Program-made: the position numbers and the translations under genes | Shown here: positions 23,266 to 34,791 of the stretch, one piece after another | Position numbering within the stretch: the first letter of the stretch is position 1 | Layout: each line of letters begins with the position of its first letter | The notes under the pieces: generated by a model | What the model was told of the DNA's origin: nothing | The model's database searches: none | What the model saw: only the letters and a program-made list of their open reading frames with translations | Source of the DNA: Conus ventricosus | Lineage: Eukaryota; Mollusca; Gastropoda; Neogastropoda; Conidae | Assembly: GCA_018398815.1 (NCBI GenBank) | Contig: CM031616.1 | Span: 37,877,886 to 37,941,885 of the forward strand | Direction: 5' to 3' | Length of the DNA: 64,000 nucleotides

Positions 23266-23557
23266 AAGTTCGGCGGACTGAGAAAGCGAAGGATCTCGGT
23301 GGCTTTGTCTATAAGAATTGGGGGTGTTCCATCTGTGGTCATATGAAAGGCTCTCAGGAACTTTACTTCACTGCTTGAAGGTTTTGGCCATCACAGTGAG
23401 TACCAGTGACATTCCAGTCATCTGCTTTCTTTCCTTATACTGTTGTTCTTATTATCATTATTGTCATTATTATTATTATCTTAACTCCCATTGTCTTCTT
23501 CCCAACGGCCTCGTTTTCATTCAACACCCATCTTGAGCCGAATATGAGAAGATAAGT

Positions 23558-23968
23558 GATTGTTCGTTCTTCTTCTTTTTTTTTTTTTTTTATTGCCCTG
23601 AATGTTGTTTGTTTTACCTGAAGAAGACCTGAGAGGTCGAAACACGTCGTGTATAATCTGTTTGTCCATACTGCCCTGTGGAACTTCTAACCATCTTTTT
23701 AGGAATTTATTTATTCAGTTTCCGCCTTCAGTCACCTCACTTTGAAACTTTTTTTTTTTTTTACGTTACAACCTAAACGATTGTTCGTTCTTCCTTTCCA
23801 TTGTCTTGAGTGTTGCTTGCCTTTCGTAAAGAAGACCAAAGAGGTCGAAACGCGTCGTATTTTGTCTTGTAGTTTGTTTGTCTCTTTCGTTTGGCGGAAC
23901 AGTAGGCTAAATCTTCTCTTAAGTTTGTTTCAATTTCCGCCTGCAGTAACCTCACTTTGAAACTAACG
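23558..23968 (+). repeat. Tandem dimer (about 215 bp) carrying a hammerhead-like core
   Basis: GATTGTTCGTTCTTC starts the copies at 23558 and 23779, and CTCACTTTGAAACT ends them at 23736 and 23951. Each contains a GAAGAAGACC...AGGTCGAAAC core followed by CGTCGT. Period 208-221 bp depending on homopolymers. No ORF. Confidence 0.85.
23618..23656 (+). ncRNA. Candidate hammerhead ribozyme core (copy 1)
   Basis: Order on the plus strand: CTGAAGA (consensus CUGANGA), A, stem II GACCT-GAG-AGGTC, GAAA, then stem III ACAC-GTC-GTGT in which A15.1 pairs U16.1, followed by A at the expected cleavage position. An extra A lies between CUGANGA and stem II, and stem I pairing is poor (only a TTA/TAA match with a bulge). 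The second copy (23827-23860) keeps stem II and GAAA but has lost C3 and G5. Cleavage is unproven. Confidence 0.4.
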
Positions 23969-26900
23969 TTAACACGGTAAAAGGTTGATGTTCCCTTACC
24001 CTGTCGGCCGTATGGGTAATGAACAGCACGAGGTTGACCGTGTCTAAGGCACAGAATGATACCGGGAAGGCGGAGCCATCCCTCTCCTTCTTCTGCCTTT
24101 AACTTTCCCTGGACTGAATCAGGTATCCGTTTACTGATGAATGGCCCTACACACCATGTGTGAAATCAAAATATGTATACCTTATTTGATCTGGCCGTGG
24201 AATACTGGGAACTGCTTTAAAAAAAAAAAAAAAAGAAATCTCATGACTCTAGACGAGGTCGAATTGATGGTAATAGGAATGTCTTTGAGTTTGAACACAT
24301 TGTTTATTCGGCAACCGAAGCTAGTTTTCGCGTTTTGAAGGCAGGCCATCGGGTTTGCCACTTAGACCGCTCACACACCACATAGGCCTAGGGGGGGAAA
24401 AAATCTTTCGCTCATGAAACTTGAAGGCTGTACTTTGGTCCTATGTATTTAAATGTTTGTTTATTCATTTGTTCTTTATGTCTCATTTATTACTCTAGCT
24501 GTCAGTAGGGTTTTAGGGGTCTGCCCTCGACGTAGTGGAACAATTGAAACCCTCCTCAACGAGGAGGTGAGGGGGGAGGGGGGGGGGGGGAGGAGGTGCG
24601 GACGGGTGGGAGGGGCAAGTAGTAAGTTGAAAGTGAGTACGAACCCGATCCAGTTTTTTTACGTTGCAGCGCGTTAGGCCTACTGTGAAAAGGTGAATGC
24701 AAAAATGGCAGGCAGATCACGGCTCGGACTTCATGGCAAGATAAGCTGCGCCTAGCCGTTAGGAGCTACTCCTCGGCCGCATTTGAGACAATTGTATCCA
24801 AAACCTCCCGAAGGCACATATCTGTCGGAATTTCAACTCAGTGAGTATTTTGCAAAGAATATGTTGAAATCACATTTAAGTAGAGTTAGGCGGGTGCCCA
24901 GTTTCGAACAGGGGCGTGCAGTAGCAGACGTGAATCGGCCAATACCTTTCGGAACAGTAACACACCTTTTGGTTGTTCATATAGGCTACCTGTGCATTTT
25001 TGCGTTTGATTTTCATGTGCAATATACAAATTCAGAAGCAGTGACATCGAATGGATGCAAACCGGTAGGCCTAGCAGTCGTTGGCTCGATCGCCATCGCC
25101 ATTCGTCCAGTCGCCAGTCCGAATTCCAGTACATGTACCTGAAACAATTCATAACGCACCAATGGTCGACCGGGGAAATTTTTTTGTTTTATCATCATTA
25201 CACCAGTTTTTGAATAAACAGTGTAAAGTTAATGTGGAATGAAATGGATGCAAACCGAGTAATAGACGTTAATCAATCCAGTGCTAAACACACCTGGACA
25301 GTTTTTGTGTTTGATCATCTTTGCACACAGGTGGATTTGTGAGATAATTCCAGGGGTTTTGCCCCCCCCCCCCCCCAAAAAAAAAAAAAAAAAAAAAAAA
25401 GATCTTCACGTTACCTGTCAGGAGAAGCCTGCAAATATTTATTTACATTTTGATAATTTGCACTCTTTCCTCTCCCTATTTCGCACTCCCACTTCTTCTT
25501 CTTCTTCCTAAAATACTGGTTCACTCAAAAACGAGTAGGTCACCAGCGCGCATGTCTACCATTTGGAAAGCGACCCCAGCACCCAAACCTCAGTTTCCCC
25601 ATTCCCCACCTCCACCTTCCAGCAGCTGTTGATATGCCCCAGCATCAGCTTCTGAACAGGGACGAAAATTTTTCATTGTTTCAGCCATTTCAGTCTTTCT
25701 CATAGCGCATTCACTGTAATTATATTTTTGCACCCAAAATGGTTGTGTGGTATTCCGAGAAATCCTGCAAAATGCAAAGTGTGTTTCCACAAAATTAATA
25801 GTCCCTTCCTCCTGCTCTCATTTTCTTTTATTTCCAGTCTTTTTTGTTTTGCTTTGTTTTCATACATAACTTAAACTCAACTAAGATCTGTAATAAAGGA
25901 ATTGTAACAGATCAACAAAGTAAGCGAAAAGGAGATTACCCACTGCTCTCCATTCTGATCCCCTCCTCCAGCATGAGCTCTTCAGGGCATCTTCAGTAAA
26001 CCAGTGATGCAAATTTATAGGCTACAAGTGCAAGTGGCAGAGATCTATCCATTTTTGTTGTTGTTTTGTTTTTAGCCACAAAGCCATAAAAGGATTTTCC
26101 TCTTTTTTGTGTGTGTAAGAAGAATAGCCCATTTTCATTCCTGGTTGTAAAATTGAGTGTATTGGTGTGCACTCAAAGTCTCCATTTGTGCAGTTTCCCA
26201 TCAAAAAGGGCATTTCATATCCTGAAGTTATAAATATTATTCTCAGTAGCAGTAGTAGGGACTGGCAGAATGAACTAATAGAGTATTTTGGCCTATGTGG
26301 GTCCCATTCATATTCCTTTGTTGGTGTTTTTTTAATTTGCCTCTCATGTCATGGAGGTCATACTTGTAGCTGTAAATGGGCGATATATATAAAATATATA
26401 TGTATACATGGCAATTTTTTTTTAATAGTGTAAATCGAGTGTATTAACATCAGCAGCCAGTGCATTACTCGTTAGATATTATTATTAGACTGTTACTAGT
26501 TACAGCCAGTGTGCTAACTCTGGTAAAGTTTTTATGGCTAATGCAGTTTCAAAGCGCCCAGTAAAACCTCTTATAAATGCTTCAGATTAAAGACAAAAAT
26601 GTGAAGCCATATCCTTTTACTCAATGAAGACAAATAGGCAAGAATCACATTCACATTTCTTGCTCTGTCTACCCTAACTTTTCTTGATTCACGATGTGGC
26701 TGTTTCATGTTAAATTTGGCGGATCTTACTGTCTGCCATGACTGTGGAACACTTCCTCTTGGACAACCAGCACACCCTACTCGCAAGAATCAAAACCTGG
26801 CGTGTTGACATTCTGATGAGGGAGAAGCTATCTGGCCCCTGCAGAGTCTTCATGATCCTCTGAGCGTGTGTAATCAGCATTTAGTGCAGCTTCTGGAGTT

Positions 26901-27567
26901 GCTGTTGGACTGAACAACGAAGAAGAAAAAGATCCTCTTTATGAGTGATCACCTCTAAACTGTTGGGAAGAATTGTTTCTTCCTCCACCTATTTCTTTGC
27001 GTCAGTGTGTCTGCTCCATTTTGCTTCTGACAAAACTATCAGTAGAACAATAAGTAGGTTTCTTATTGATTGGCTGAACAAATGCAGGTTACCTAGGTTT
27101 GAATTGAAAAATATTCTTTTTCAAAACAGAATGTTGAGCAGAAATCTGAACGTAAAACCAGTCTCAGAGAGGCTGTGAAAGATGCTGCTGAATGATAGGC
27201 TGAACAAATAAAGGTTACCTGGATTTGAATTAAAAAGTATTGCCAAAATTTCAAAAGAGAAAGTGTAACACAAACCTGGACAATAGAAGCAGTCACAGGT
27301 GGCCTTTGGCTGTAAAAGGTGCGCTCAAATCATCACAGTTTAGTGGATTTTAGGTAGTTATTTGTTTGTTTGTGTTCAGATGTTCTTTTTTATTTCAAAC
27401 CAAACCACGTATCTATAGGTAATTTTTAATACAGCATACTTTGAGGGCCCTGACCAAAGTGCTGGTATCTGAACTGTTTATCATGAAAATCTGTGTATTC
27501 TCTATGGGTATTCATAGCCATTGTTCATTGAAACCAACATTCAGCACACTTTTTATGGGTATGTGTG

Positions 27568-27627
<60 letters not shown>

Positions 27628-28005
27628 TATATATATACATGTATATGTATAATATGTTGTTCATTAACACATGCTGTATGAGCATTATCAATTAATGCAT
27701 GCTGATCAGTCAAACCAGCATTCATGCACACACATTGTATGGGTATGAATGATACACACACACACACACACACACACACACCACACACATACACACACAC
27801 ACACACACACACGCCGCCCTTTCCACATACACACACACACACACACACACAGATAGAAATATTCAATTCAGTTTGTGCCACAGCCCCTACTGAAGGGGGA
27901 TCCATATACTATGCCACCTTAACAGAGAAGAAAAATAAAGACGCAACATAAGGAAGACAGATCCCAACATCTTTTAACTGTAGAGTACAACAAGCATATT
28001 ATTCA
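23969..28005. other. Long stretch without recognisable genes
   Basis: Contains A-run at 24222-24234, G-rich patch 24569-24592, poly-C/poly-A at 25363-25400, (GT)n at about 27567-27620 and (CA)n at about 27753-27852. The phrase TAGGCCTA recurs. 26000-27600 is T/G-rich on the plus strand. Moderate open frames (for example 24783-25142) show no domain. Confidence 0.5.
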
Positions 28006-28009
28006 TTTC

Positions 28010-29025
28010 AATGTTAACATTTACATCCTTTAGTTTAATGGCAATCGCATGCCTTTTGAATGCCTAAATAGAAATACATGTGTATGTTCTTCAGTATATT
28101 TGTTATCACTATTTGCCATCAGTAAGGCCACATTGAATAGATTTGCATAAAATTTTCATGGAATGTGCTCGTGCTGAAGGTCACTGGGACTAGGACAGCC
28201 AAACAGAATATGTGCTTTTATCTTCTTTCGCGTCATTGCACAAATGGCATGTCACAGAATTAGTTGATACCTTACTATATTGGTCCCTGTGTATTGCTTT
28301 ATCTGTTACTCTGAGTCTTAGTGTTGTTGCATAACATTTGACCTGTCTATCAACATTGATTAGAAGATACCTTTCACAGCTCTATATGATTTGAGTATTC
28401 TATAAGAAATTTAAAAAAAAAAAAAAAAAAACAGTCACTTTCTTGGACATGTTCATCCCAGTTTTATTCTATAAGAAATAAAAAAACAGCCACTTTCTTG
28501 GACATGTTCATCCCAGTTTTGCCATCAGCAACAGATAAGCCTTTGGCCAAATTCATAGTTATCAACATTTTCACCCCCTTGATTATAATTCATACCATTC
28601 CAAACCCATTCTGAAATGGTATTTCTCAGATGCTTGAAATACTTGTGTATATCTGCCATTTGAGTCTAGTCATTAAGATTTTGCAGGCAATGCATTTCCG
28701 TCCATGAATATGTAATGTAAGTTCATGTGTAACAGACCAAATTGATATACTTACATAAAAATAGGATGGTGTCCCTGTCTCTCCATGCACTAATTCATTT
28801 TGGTTGTAAGCAGTACCACTAAAAATGTCTGTGATGGAGATAAGTGGACCTTTTCGATGTAAACAACTGCTTTATCTGTTCCCCATATTTCAGCTTTGTA
28901 CATCACTATATGTAGAACCTGATTATCAAACGTGTTCAAAAATAGTGCAACAGGATTATTCTTAAGCATACGCAGGTTTCGTATGATGGTTGTCTTATTA
29001 CAACATGGCTGCCAATGTACCAAAT
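28010..29025 (-). mobile_element. Decayed non-LTR retrotransposon 3' part
   Basis: Minus-strand 29010-28850 reads RNLRMLKNNPVALFLNTFDN, QVLHIVMYKAEIWG, IEKVHL, the 'LFD.Q..PI..YGAEIWG...IE..HL' thumb motif of an invertebrate non-LTR family. Further down (28330-28240) TTLRLRVTDKAIHRDQYS and CHLCNDAKEDK give the zinc-knuckle region, and the end (28120-28030) reads FRHSKGMRLPLN. Multiple stops and indels. The catalytic RT is absent. Confidence 0.7.
28394..28519. repeat. Tandem duplication of about 60-70 bp
   Basis: TTCTATAAGAAAT ... ACTTTCTTGGACATGTTCAT ... CCAGTTTT occurs twice in a row. The copies differ mainly by length of the A run. It lies inside the decayed element at 28.0-29.0 kb. Confidence 0.9.
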
Positions 29026-29252
29026 TTTTTTAATTTCCCTTATTGAGAATTTTATTCCAGAAACCTGATTTTAGTGGGAAAAAATTCTTAATTTCAGCAT
29101 TTTGTTTTAAAAATAAGGGGTTTTAGGAATTACTTTTAAATTGGGATTATAAAGTGTTGCAGATAAAGCTTAAATGATGTTATTTGGTTGTTGGCAATTA
29201 TATGTGTGGAAAAGGCATTTTCTTTTGAAACCTTTCCTTTGTCATCTTTTCT
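29026..29252. other. AT-rich spacer
   Basis: Nothing recognised. Confidence 0.4.
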
Positions 29253-29640
29253 TTCTTTCTTTCTGCGTACGCAGGCTGATACTCCTGCGGACACTGCCTG
29301 TATAGCCAGGCAGTGGAGTTTTGGTGTATGACCCTTTTTTATCCCGCCATTAAGGCAGCCTACTCCTCTTCGGGGAAGTGCATGCTATGTGTCACGTGTC
29401 ATCCATACCAACGGCCAAACTGGCCTTCTCTTCCGAAAGTTGGTGAGGGATTTTACGTGTGTGCAAGATGTTATGCGTGCGTCACACACGGAACCTCGTT
29501 TTAGTCTCATTCAAAGGACTATATGGGAATGGAGTCAAACCAATGTAATCCCAGGAAAAATCCCCCTATACCGAAATTCGAACCCGCAACCCCAGGATCA
29601 CGAGTCCCGGCGCTCTACCAACTGAGCTATTCCGGCCCCC
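29253..29640 (-). mobile_element. tRNA-headed SINE
   Basis: On the minus strand from 29640 the sequence has a tRNA-like promoter: A box TAGCTCAGTTGGTAGAGCG and B box GGTTCGAATTT with normal spacing. The T-arm pairs poorly, so it is not a functional tRNA. A body of about 300 bp follows, including a 9-bp hairpin CACTGCCTG/CAGGCAGTG near 29290-29320, ending in a (GAAA)n tail at 29253-29264. The phrase CCATACCAACGGCCAAAC is shared with 61147-61175. Confidence 0.8.
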
Positions 29641-31540
29641 TTTGTCATCTGAAACACAGGGGTTGGAAATGCTTTCAGTAAAAGCCAGATGCCCACTCTT
29701 CAGCCAACCCCACCCCCTTCATCCCAGGTGTTTTTATTTTGACTCCGAAGATTGGCAGCTGGGTAATGATTATCCAGATCCCGGGGGTGAGTGAGAGAAA
29801 GGTGGAGCAGAGTGCTTCCACACTATGGATGGGTCTTGTTAAAATCTATTGTTGGTCAGTTCGGACTTGATTTCTAGGGAATTTACATTTTTGAAAAGTA
29901 ACTAACGAACGCAGTCGGGTTTTTTTGTGTTTATAACCTATGGATTGATGCATAGATGATTTTTTTTTATGAGCCCCCTTTTCTTCAAATTTTCCTGATT
30001 TTAACATATTTATGCATTTGTAAAAATATCAATCCTGATCTTTATTTGCGCTTTGCCCTCGGTAAAAAGTGTTAAAGGCAAATAGGAAAAGTGCAGGCAG
30101 AAAGGCTACAAGCCCACTACATTTGCTTCGCTCGCAGCAAAAAACTTGGGACACGGGGGATCGTCCCAGTGAGTTTGACCTACCCCCCCACCCCAACAGG
30201 GGTTTTGGGGAGCACAAGATGGGATTGCTCTCACCTTCTTTTCTTCGCTGTAGTGTGGCTTTGGTGTATGCAGGTAAAATTTCTCAAGTCACGGGGTGGG
30301 GTTGTTTCGGTGATTCTTCTCCCCGTCCGATCGGAGTAGGATAAAGGGTGGGGCGGTTCATAGTGTGCGGTTTTTTGTTGACCTTGTTATTGTCATCAAA
30401 GGGATTGAAAACTTTTTTTGTTCAATAAAACTTTAGATAGTATATATTAAATAAACTATCGTCATGTTAATACCTGTTAAACCTTTAAAAATTTTTAAAT
30501 TCTTCATAGAAAAAAGTTTACTAGGTTTTGGTGGGGTAATTAAATAAAGTGCAGCAGCGTTTCCCATGTTCCCACCAAATTGAGGCTGTGACCATCAGTA
30601 AAGACTTGCTACCTAGTCCAAAAACGGTGTAGCAGTTGTCCATAACTGAAAGACAACATCCCAATAACTTTTTTTTAACTAACCGGGGACTCCTGTCTTA
30701 GGATTATTAGAAAGGGAAAAAAAAAAAGGCAAAAGGCGGGAATTCCCCTAAGGTACCACTGGGGTAGGCTTTAAAATCTACATTCACTACAGTCTGACAA
30801 CAACCCCAGGACTTTCCTTCTGGCAAGTTTGATGTTCCCATTTCATGGATTCCAAAAAAACCACCACCACCCCAACACCAAAGAACACAAAAAGCCCTAT
30901 TTTTTGGGAAATTTTGTCTAGATAGGGCCCCAGCATACTTTTTCCCCAAAGACATTCCGTCGCCCTTTTCCCCTTTATACATAGTCCAGTTTCACACAAT
31001 TGGACTGTGAGATTTTTCGCTTTCCAAATGTGTGGGCAGTGATGTTAACTTTAATACCATGTTATTTTGAATTGATTCCTCATAAACCTTTCATCACCCT
31101 CCTCACAAAAAGTAACACGTTTTCCAAAAAACCCTGCTGTTCAACAACCTTGCCCCCCTTTTCTCCTATACACAACGCACTGTCATAACCCAAAAGGTAG
31201 TAACCTTTTGTTATTTTTACAATATTTTTATCTCAGTTATTATTTTGGGTACATTTTTTTATTAAAAACATACTATTTTAAAACTTGTCTCCTTTGCGGC
31301 CCCCATTTTCATTCAGACCTCTTTCGCTGTTTGGCAAAATAAATGATTGCCCATTTTTCATTTTTTGTTCTCCTGGTGTTATTATCTTGCCTGGAAGATA
31401 AAAGGGCAAAAATTTGGGGTTGTTTTGTCTTGGATTTTTTGTCCATGTTGGAGGATGATTATTTAAAAGTTGAGTTTAAAAGAAAGAAGCCTCTCTGTAC
31501 ACGTGACTGACACTGTGGATTTCCGAACCCAGTTTTCTGA
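29641..31540. other. No gene; sequence rich in short homopolymers
   Basis: Runs of AAA, CCC, GGG and TTT are unusually frequent (for example 30100-30350 and 30700-30980), and no frame is protein-like. Could be decayed repeats or poor consensus. Confidence 0.4.
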
Positions 31541-31543
31541 AAG

Positions 31544-32784
31544 TACGAGGGTTGTTCAAATTTAAAATGACACTAGGCTTGCGTTTTTAAAAGAAACACC
31601 CCAAGAAAATGTTTAAACCAAACCCCCAACTTTTAAAGTTTACCCGATTTAAAAGCAGAAAAAAAGTTGCTCATGACCAACTCGGAGTATGGTAATTCCC
31701 CTGTGTTTCAAAAAGCTGAGCCTGAAAAAAATGGACGTCACCAATGACAATTTTTTTTTACACTTCCAAGGCTCAACTTGGTGACGTTGTAGGAGGATAA
31801 CGCAGTTTGCAAAAGGTTTACGGAAGGATTGTGGTTTACCCCACGTTTGCAGAGGGTCAAAAATTAAGGAGTAGGGCGCCATCGATTTAGGTAATCGTGC
31901 AGACGAGTTTTTCCCGCTCGGAAGAACAAACCTTGTTTTGAAAAAAACTGAAGAGGAGGTCCACCTTGCGTGGGGAATTTAAGCGGGCATGTGAGCTTTT
32001 AAATTTCACCATTAACAACATTCTGCACAAAGACCTTCACATGAGAAAATGGCTGCAAGATGGGGCCCCATCTCTTAAGCGATGATCAAAAACAGCAGCG
32101 GGTGGAGTTCAGCAAACTGCTCGAGGTTTTGGCCCCAAAGGGCCCAAAAGACGTGGGATTGTGAGGGAGCGGGTTTTTTACGGCATCCCCAACAAACCTG
32201 CAAACCCCATGTGGGTTGGCCCTGCGGGGAACCCTTTTTCTTCCCCAGGATTCAGAGTCGCAAGCGAAAGTTTTTTTATTTTTTTTAAAACCAAAGGGTG
32301 TGGAATTGTTTTTTCTGAGAAATCAAAAATACGCTCCTACTATACCCCAAATTTGTGCTCCCCAAAAATTGGTGGAAAAAAACCCTGACAGCGCCCAACC
32401 GCGCCCCAGAGGGCCCTTTTTTGCATGACAATGCGTGTCCTAAGGCGAAGGTCACCACACCTTCCTGAGCGAGCAAAAATCCAATTTTTGGACCACCCCC
32501 CTACAGCCCCGATTGGCCCATGGATTCTGGGTGTTCCCTCCCCTAAAGGGAAAAACCGTGGGGGAAAAATTTTCGGGTTTTCAATCCCCCAAAAGGGAAA
32601 TCAGAGTTGCCGGGTTTCCTAAAACCCCCTACCAGGGGGCGCTTGAGAATTGGCGTAGGAGGCTTGAAATTTGCATTCGAGCCAACGGAGAATACTTCGA
32701 GGGGATGTAAAAGTTTCAAGTTGCTGAGATGAGAGGTACGTTTTTTAAGGGGGTGGTGACATCTTAAATTGAACAACCCTCGTA
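31544..32784 (+). mobile_element. Mariner-like DNA transposon, decayed
   Basis: Ends are inverted repeats flanked by TA: TA-CGAGGGTTGTTCAAATTTAA at 31544 and TTAAATTGAACAACCCTCG-TA ending 32784. Size 1.24 kb, the normal mariner length. Transposase traces on the plus strand: LSDDQKQQRVEFSKLLE (about 32080), an FYGIP block (about 32173), LHDNACPKA (about 32421, second catalytic Asp in HDNA) and YSPD (about 32502, third Asp). This fits the DD34D mariner order, but spacing is disturbed by indels and many frames are broken. Confidence 0.85.
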
Positions 32785-32880
32785 TGAAGCCTTTCTGTTT
32801 GACGGGGTCTCCAGGAACCCATACGTTGACTGAAGGAGTTAAATCTTGAGGTAGTTTTCCTTTTTGTTCTCTCCTTTATT

Positions 32881-33733
32881 TTTTTATTATTTTTTTGGTT
32901 GGTGTCCCAGCCTTTGCGCCACCTCAGAGGCAGTGCACACACGCCGCTCATTCCGACACCCCGTCCACAGCCACAGGCCCGTCGGCCCCGCCGCAGCCCC
33001 GGCACCGGCAATCCACAGGGAGCAGTCAATGTCAAGTCGTCAAGAGGCAACCCACCGGAGGAGGCACTGCACTGCTGCAGAGTCACTTCAGTGGTGTTCA
33101 GTGGCGCCTGTTCTGATCTAACATACGCAGGACACCACCTGCTAAGCCCCCTACTGACGACAATAATTGCTTAGTCGCGGAGCCGGCGTGAGTGAGCTCT
33201 CCCTCCGGAGGGCGCCACCACGTCCGTCCAACGACAGCCCCCATGAACTCGCCGATATCGGTGACCCCGACGGAACCAAACCAAAGCCACAGACGTGGAG
33301 AGGACATCGAAATTGAGGTCACCATGAGAGCAGGGCATGAAGGGCCACAGAAGTTAAGACATTTTTTTATGCTGATCGATAAGAATGAGGATGATTAAGA
33401 TGATGCTACAGATTTCAATTTCGGTCTGAGACTACATGACAGGAGTGTACTCTGCGCTTCCTTTCATAATATATCCCGGCGTCAACCAGGCCCGAGAGAT
33501 ACAGGTACCTGCAGTGTTGGTCAGGAAATTTGAGCAACACTCTCAGAAACGCATCCATTAAGTGGATGAAACTCGACTGTGTGGTCCCAATCTTCCCAAC
33601 TGAGTCCGCAGCAAACTCAACTCTGGGTAGGAGCCGGTCAGGGCAGAAAAACCCACATGACTCGATGGGATTCGAACCCACGACCTCCCAGCTGGGAGTC
33701 CGCGACGCTTACCACTTCGCCACGGCGGCTGGT
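32881..33733 (-). mobile_element. Long tRNA-headed SINE, copy 1 (with target duplication)
   Basis: Begins on the minus strand at 33733 with a tRNA-like head: A box TGGCGAAGTGGTAAGCGTC and B box GGGTTCGAATCCC with a well-paired T-arm. An unusual body of about 780 bp ends in an A/T-rich tail. TCTCCTTTATT flanks both sides (32870-32880 and 33734-33744), the target-site duplication. A homologous copy of similar length lies at 59149-59926. There is no open frame of substance. It inserted about 85 bp beyond the mariner end. Confidence 0.85.
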
Positions 33734-33744
33734 TCTCCTTTATT

Positions 33745-34779
33745 GATTAAAGCTGTTTTTGATACAGATGTGGGGGCCATACTTTCTTGACAAAGTAATC
33801 GAATCTTGTGGAGGTAGCTAAAAAAATAAGAGTTGTTATTATGTGAAAACTATGACTGTGCCACAAAGTATAGCAAAGGTTGAAAGAATTTATTGAACAT
33901 TACGTTTTCCCCATTATTAAGAATTCTTTCATACCCAGCTAGGATTTCAGTTTGCCTTTTCTCCCCCCCCCCTCCCCCCCCCCCCCCTTCCCTGTTATTT
34001 CCAGCTGTTATCTTTGATCTACAACTAGAACTGTAAGATGCAGAGTAACCTTCTATGCAGTTTTATCATCAATTATATGTATCTGTGACACCAGTTTCTG
34101 CTCATGAGTATTGCCACATGTGAAAAGACTAACTGGTACCAGCAAAAAATGTTATGGTAGTGATGGCCAACAATGGTATAGTTATCTGTATCATTGCAAC
34201 AATACCTTATCCAGGGAAGGGGAGAAAAAAAATGTATTGAATTACCAGCCTGTCGTTTCAAAACCCAACCTAGTCATTGGTACTGGAAGCTTGATTTCTT
34301 TCAGTATTTTTGGATTTTTGTAAACAGTTTTTCATCTGCATCAGCTGGTTACTTAGACGGCATGCTGGATTGCAAGTTGCAATAATTTTGCTTACAATGA
34401 AAATAAACCTCTGGCTCAGCCACAAATTCAGGCTGTCATGGCTTGTGCTTCAGTGAAAGGTTTGAGCTGTTTCATCCGTTCTGAACCATTGCTTTTCTTG
34501 TTATTTCTGGCACTGAAGCAGCTTTCCTGTGGATGGTCTTTTCTCATGTGGTCACTCGGAGTTTGAATTTGACGCTACCAAAACTGGAAGTTTGCCAGAA
34601 TTTGACGCTTCCGAAACTAGAAATTTGCCATTCAGGATGATTGGTGTGTTACTCCATGTTATTGCTAATTATCAGAAAGCTGTAACAAAATTTGAGGATT
34701 TTAAACTATTTTCTGTATGCATACAATTCATATATTTTACACAGTGATAGATAGAGAGAGGAACATACAGAATGTGATC
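33745..34779. other. Non-coding
   Basis: Poly-C patch at 33964-33987. A 33-bp in-frame duplication (GAATTTGACGCT..C..AAACT) lies at about 34565-34630. No supported gene. Confidence 0.5.
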
Positions 34780-34791
34780 ATACTCAAGTAT

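Noticed and set aside
24783..25142. 119-codon plus-strand frame
   Set aside because: No recognisable domain and no splice signals; frame length is within chance.
29560..29640. Functional tRNA gene
   Set aside because: A and B boxes fit, but the T-arm does not pair and the sequence continues into a SINE body with a (GAAA)n tail.
33660..33733. Functional tRNA gene
   Set aside because: Good boxes and T-arm, but it is the head of a repeated element of about 850 bp with target duplications.
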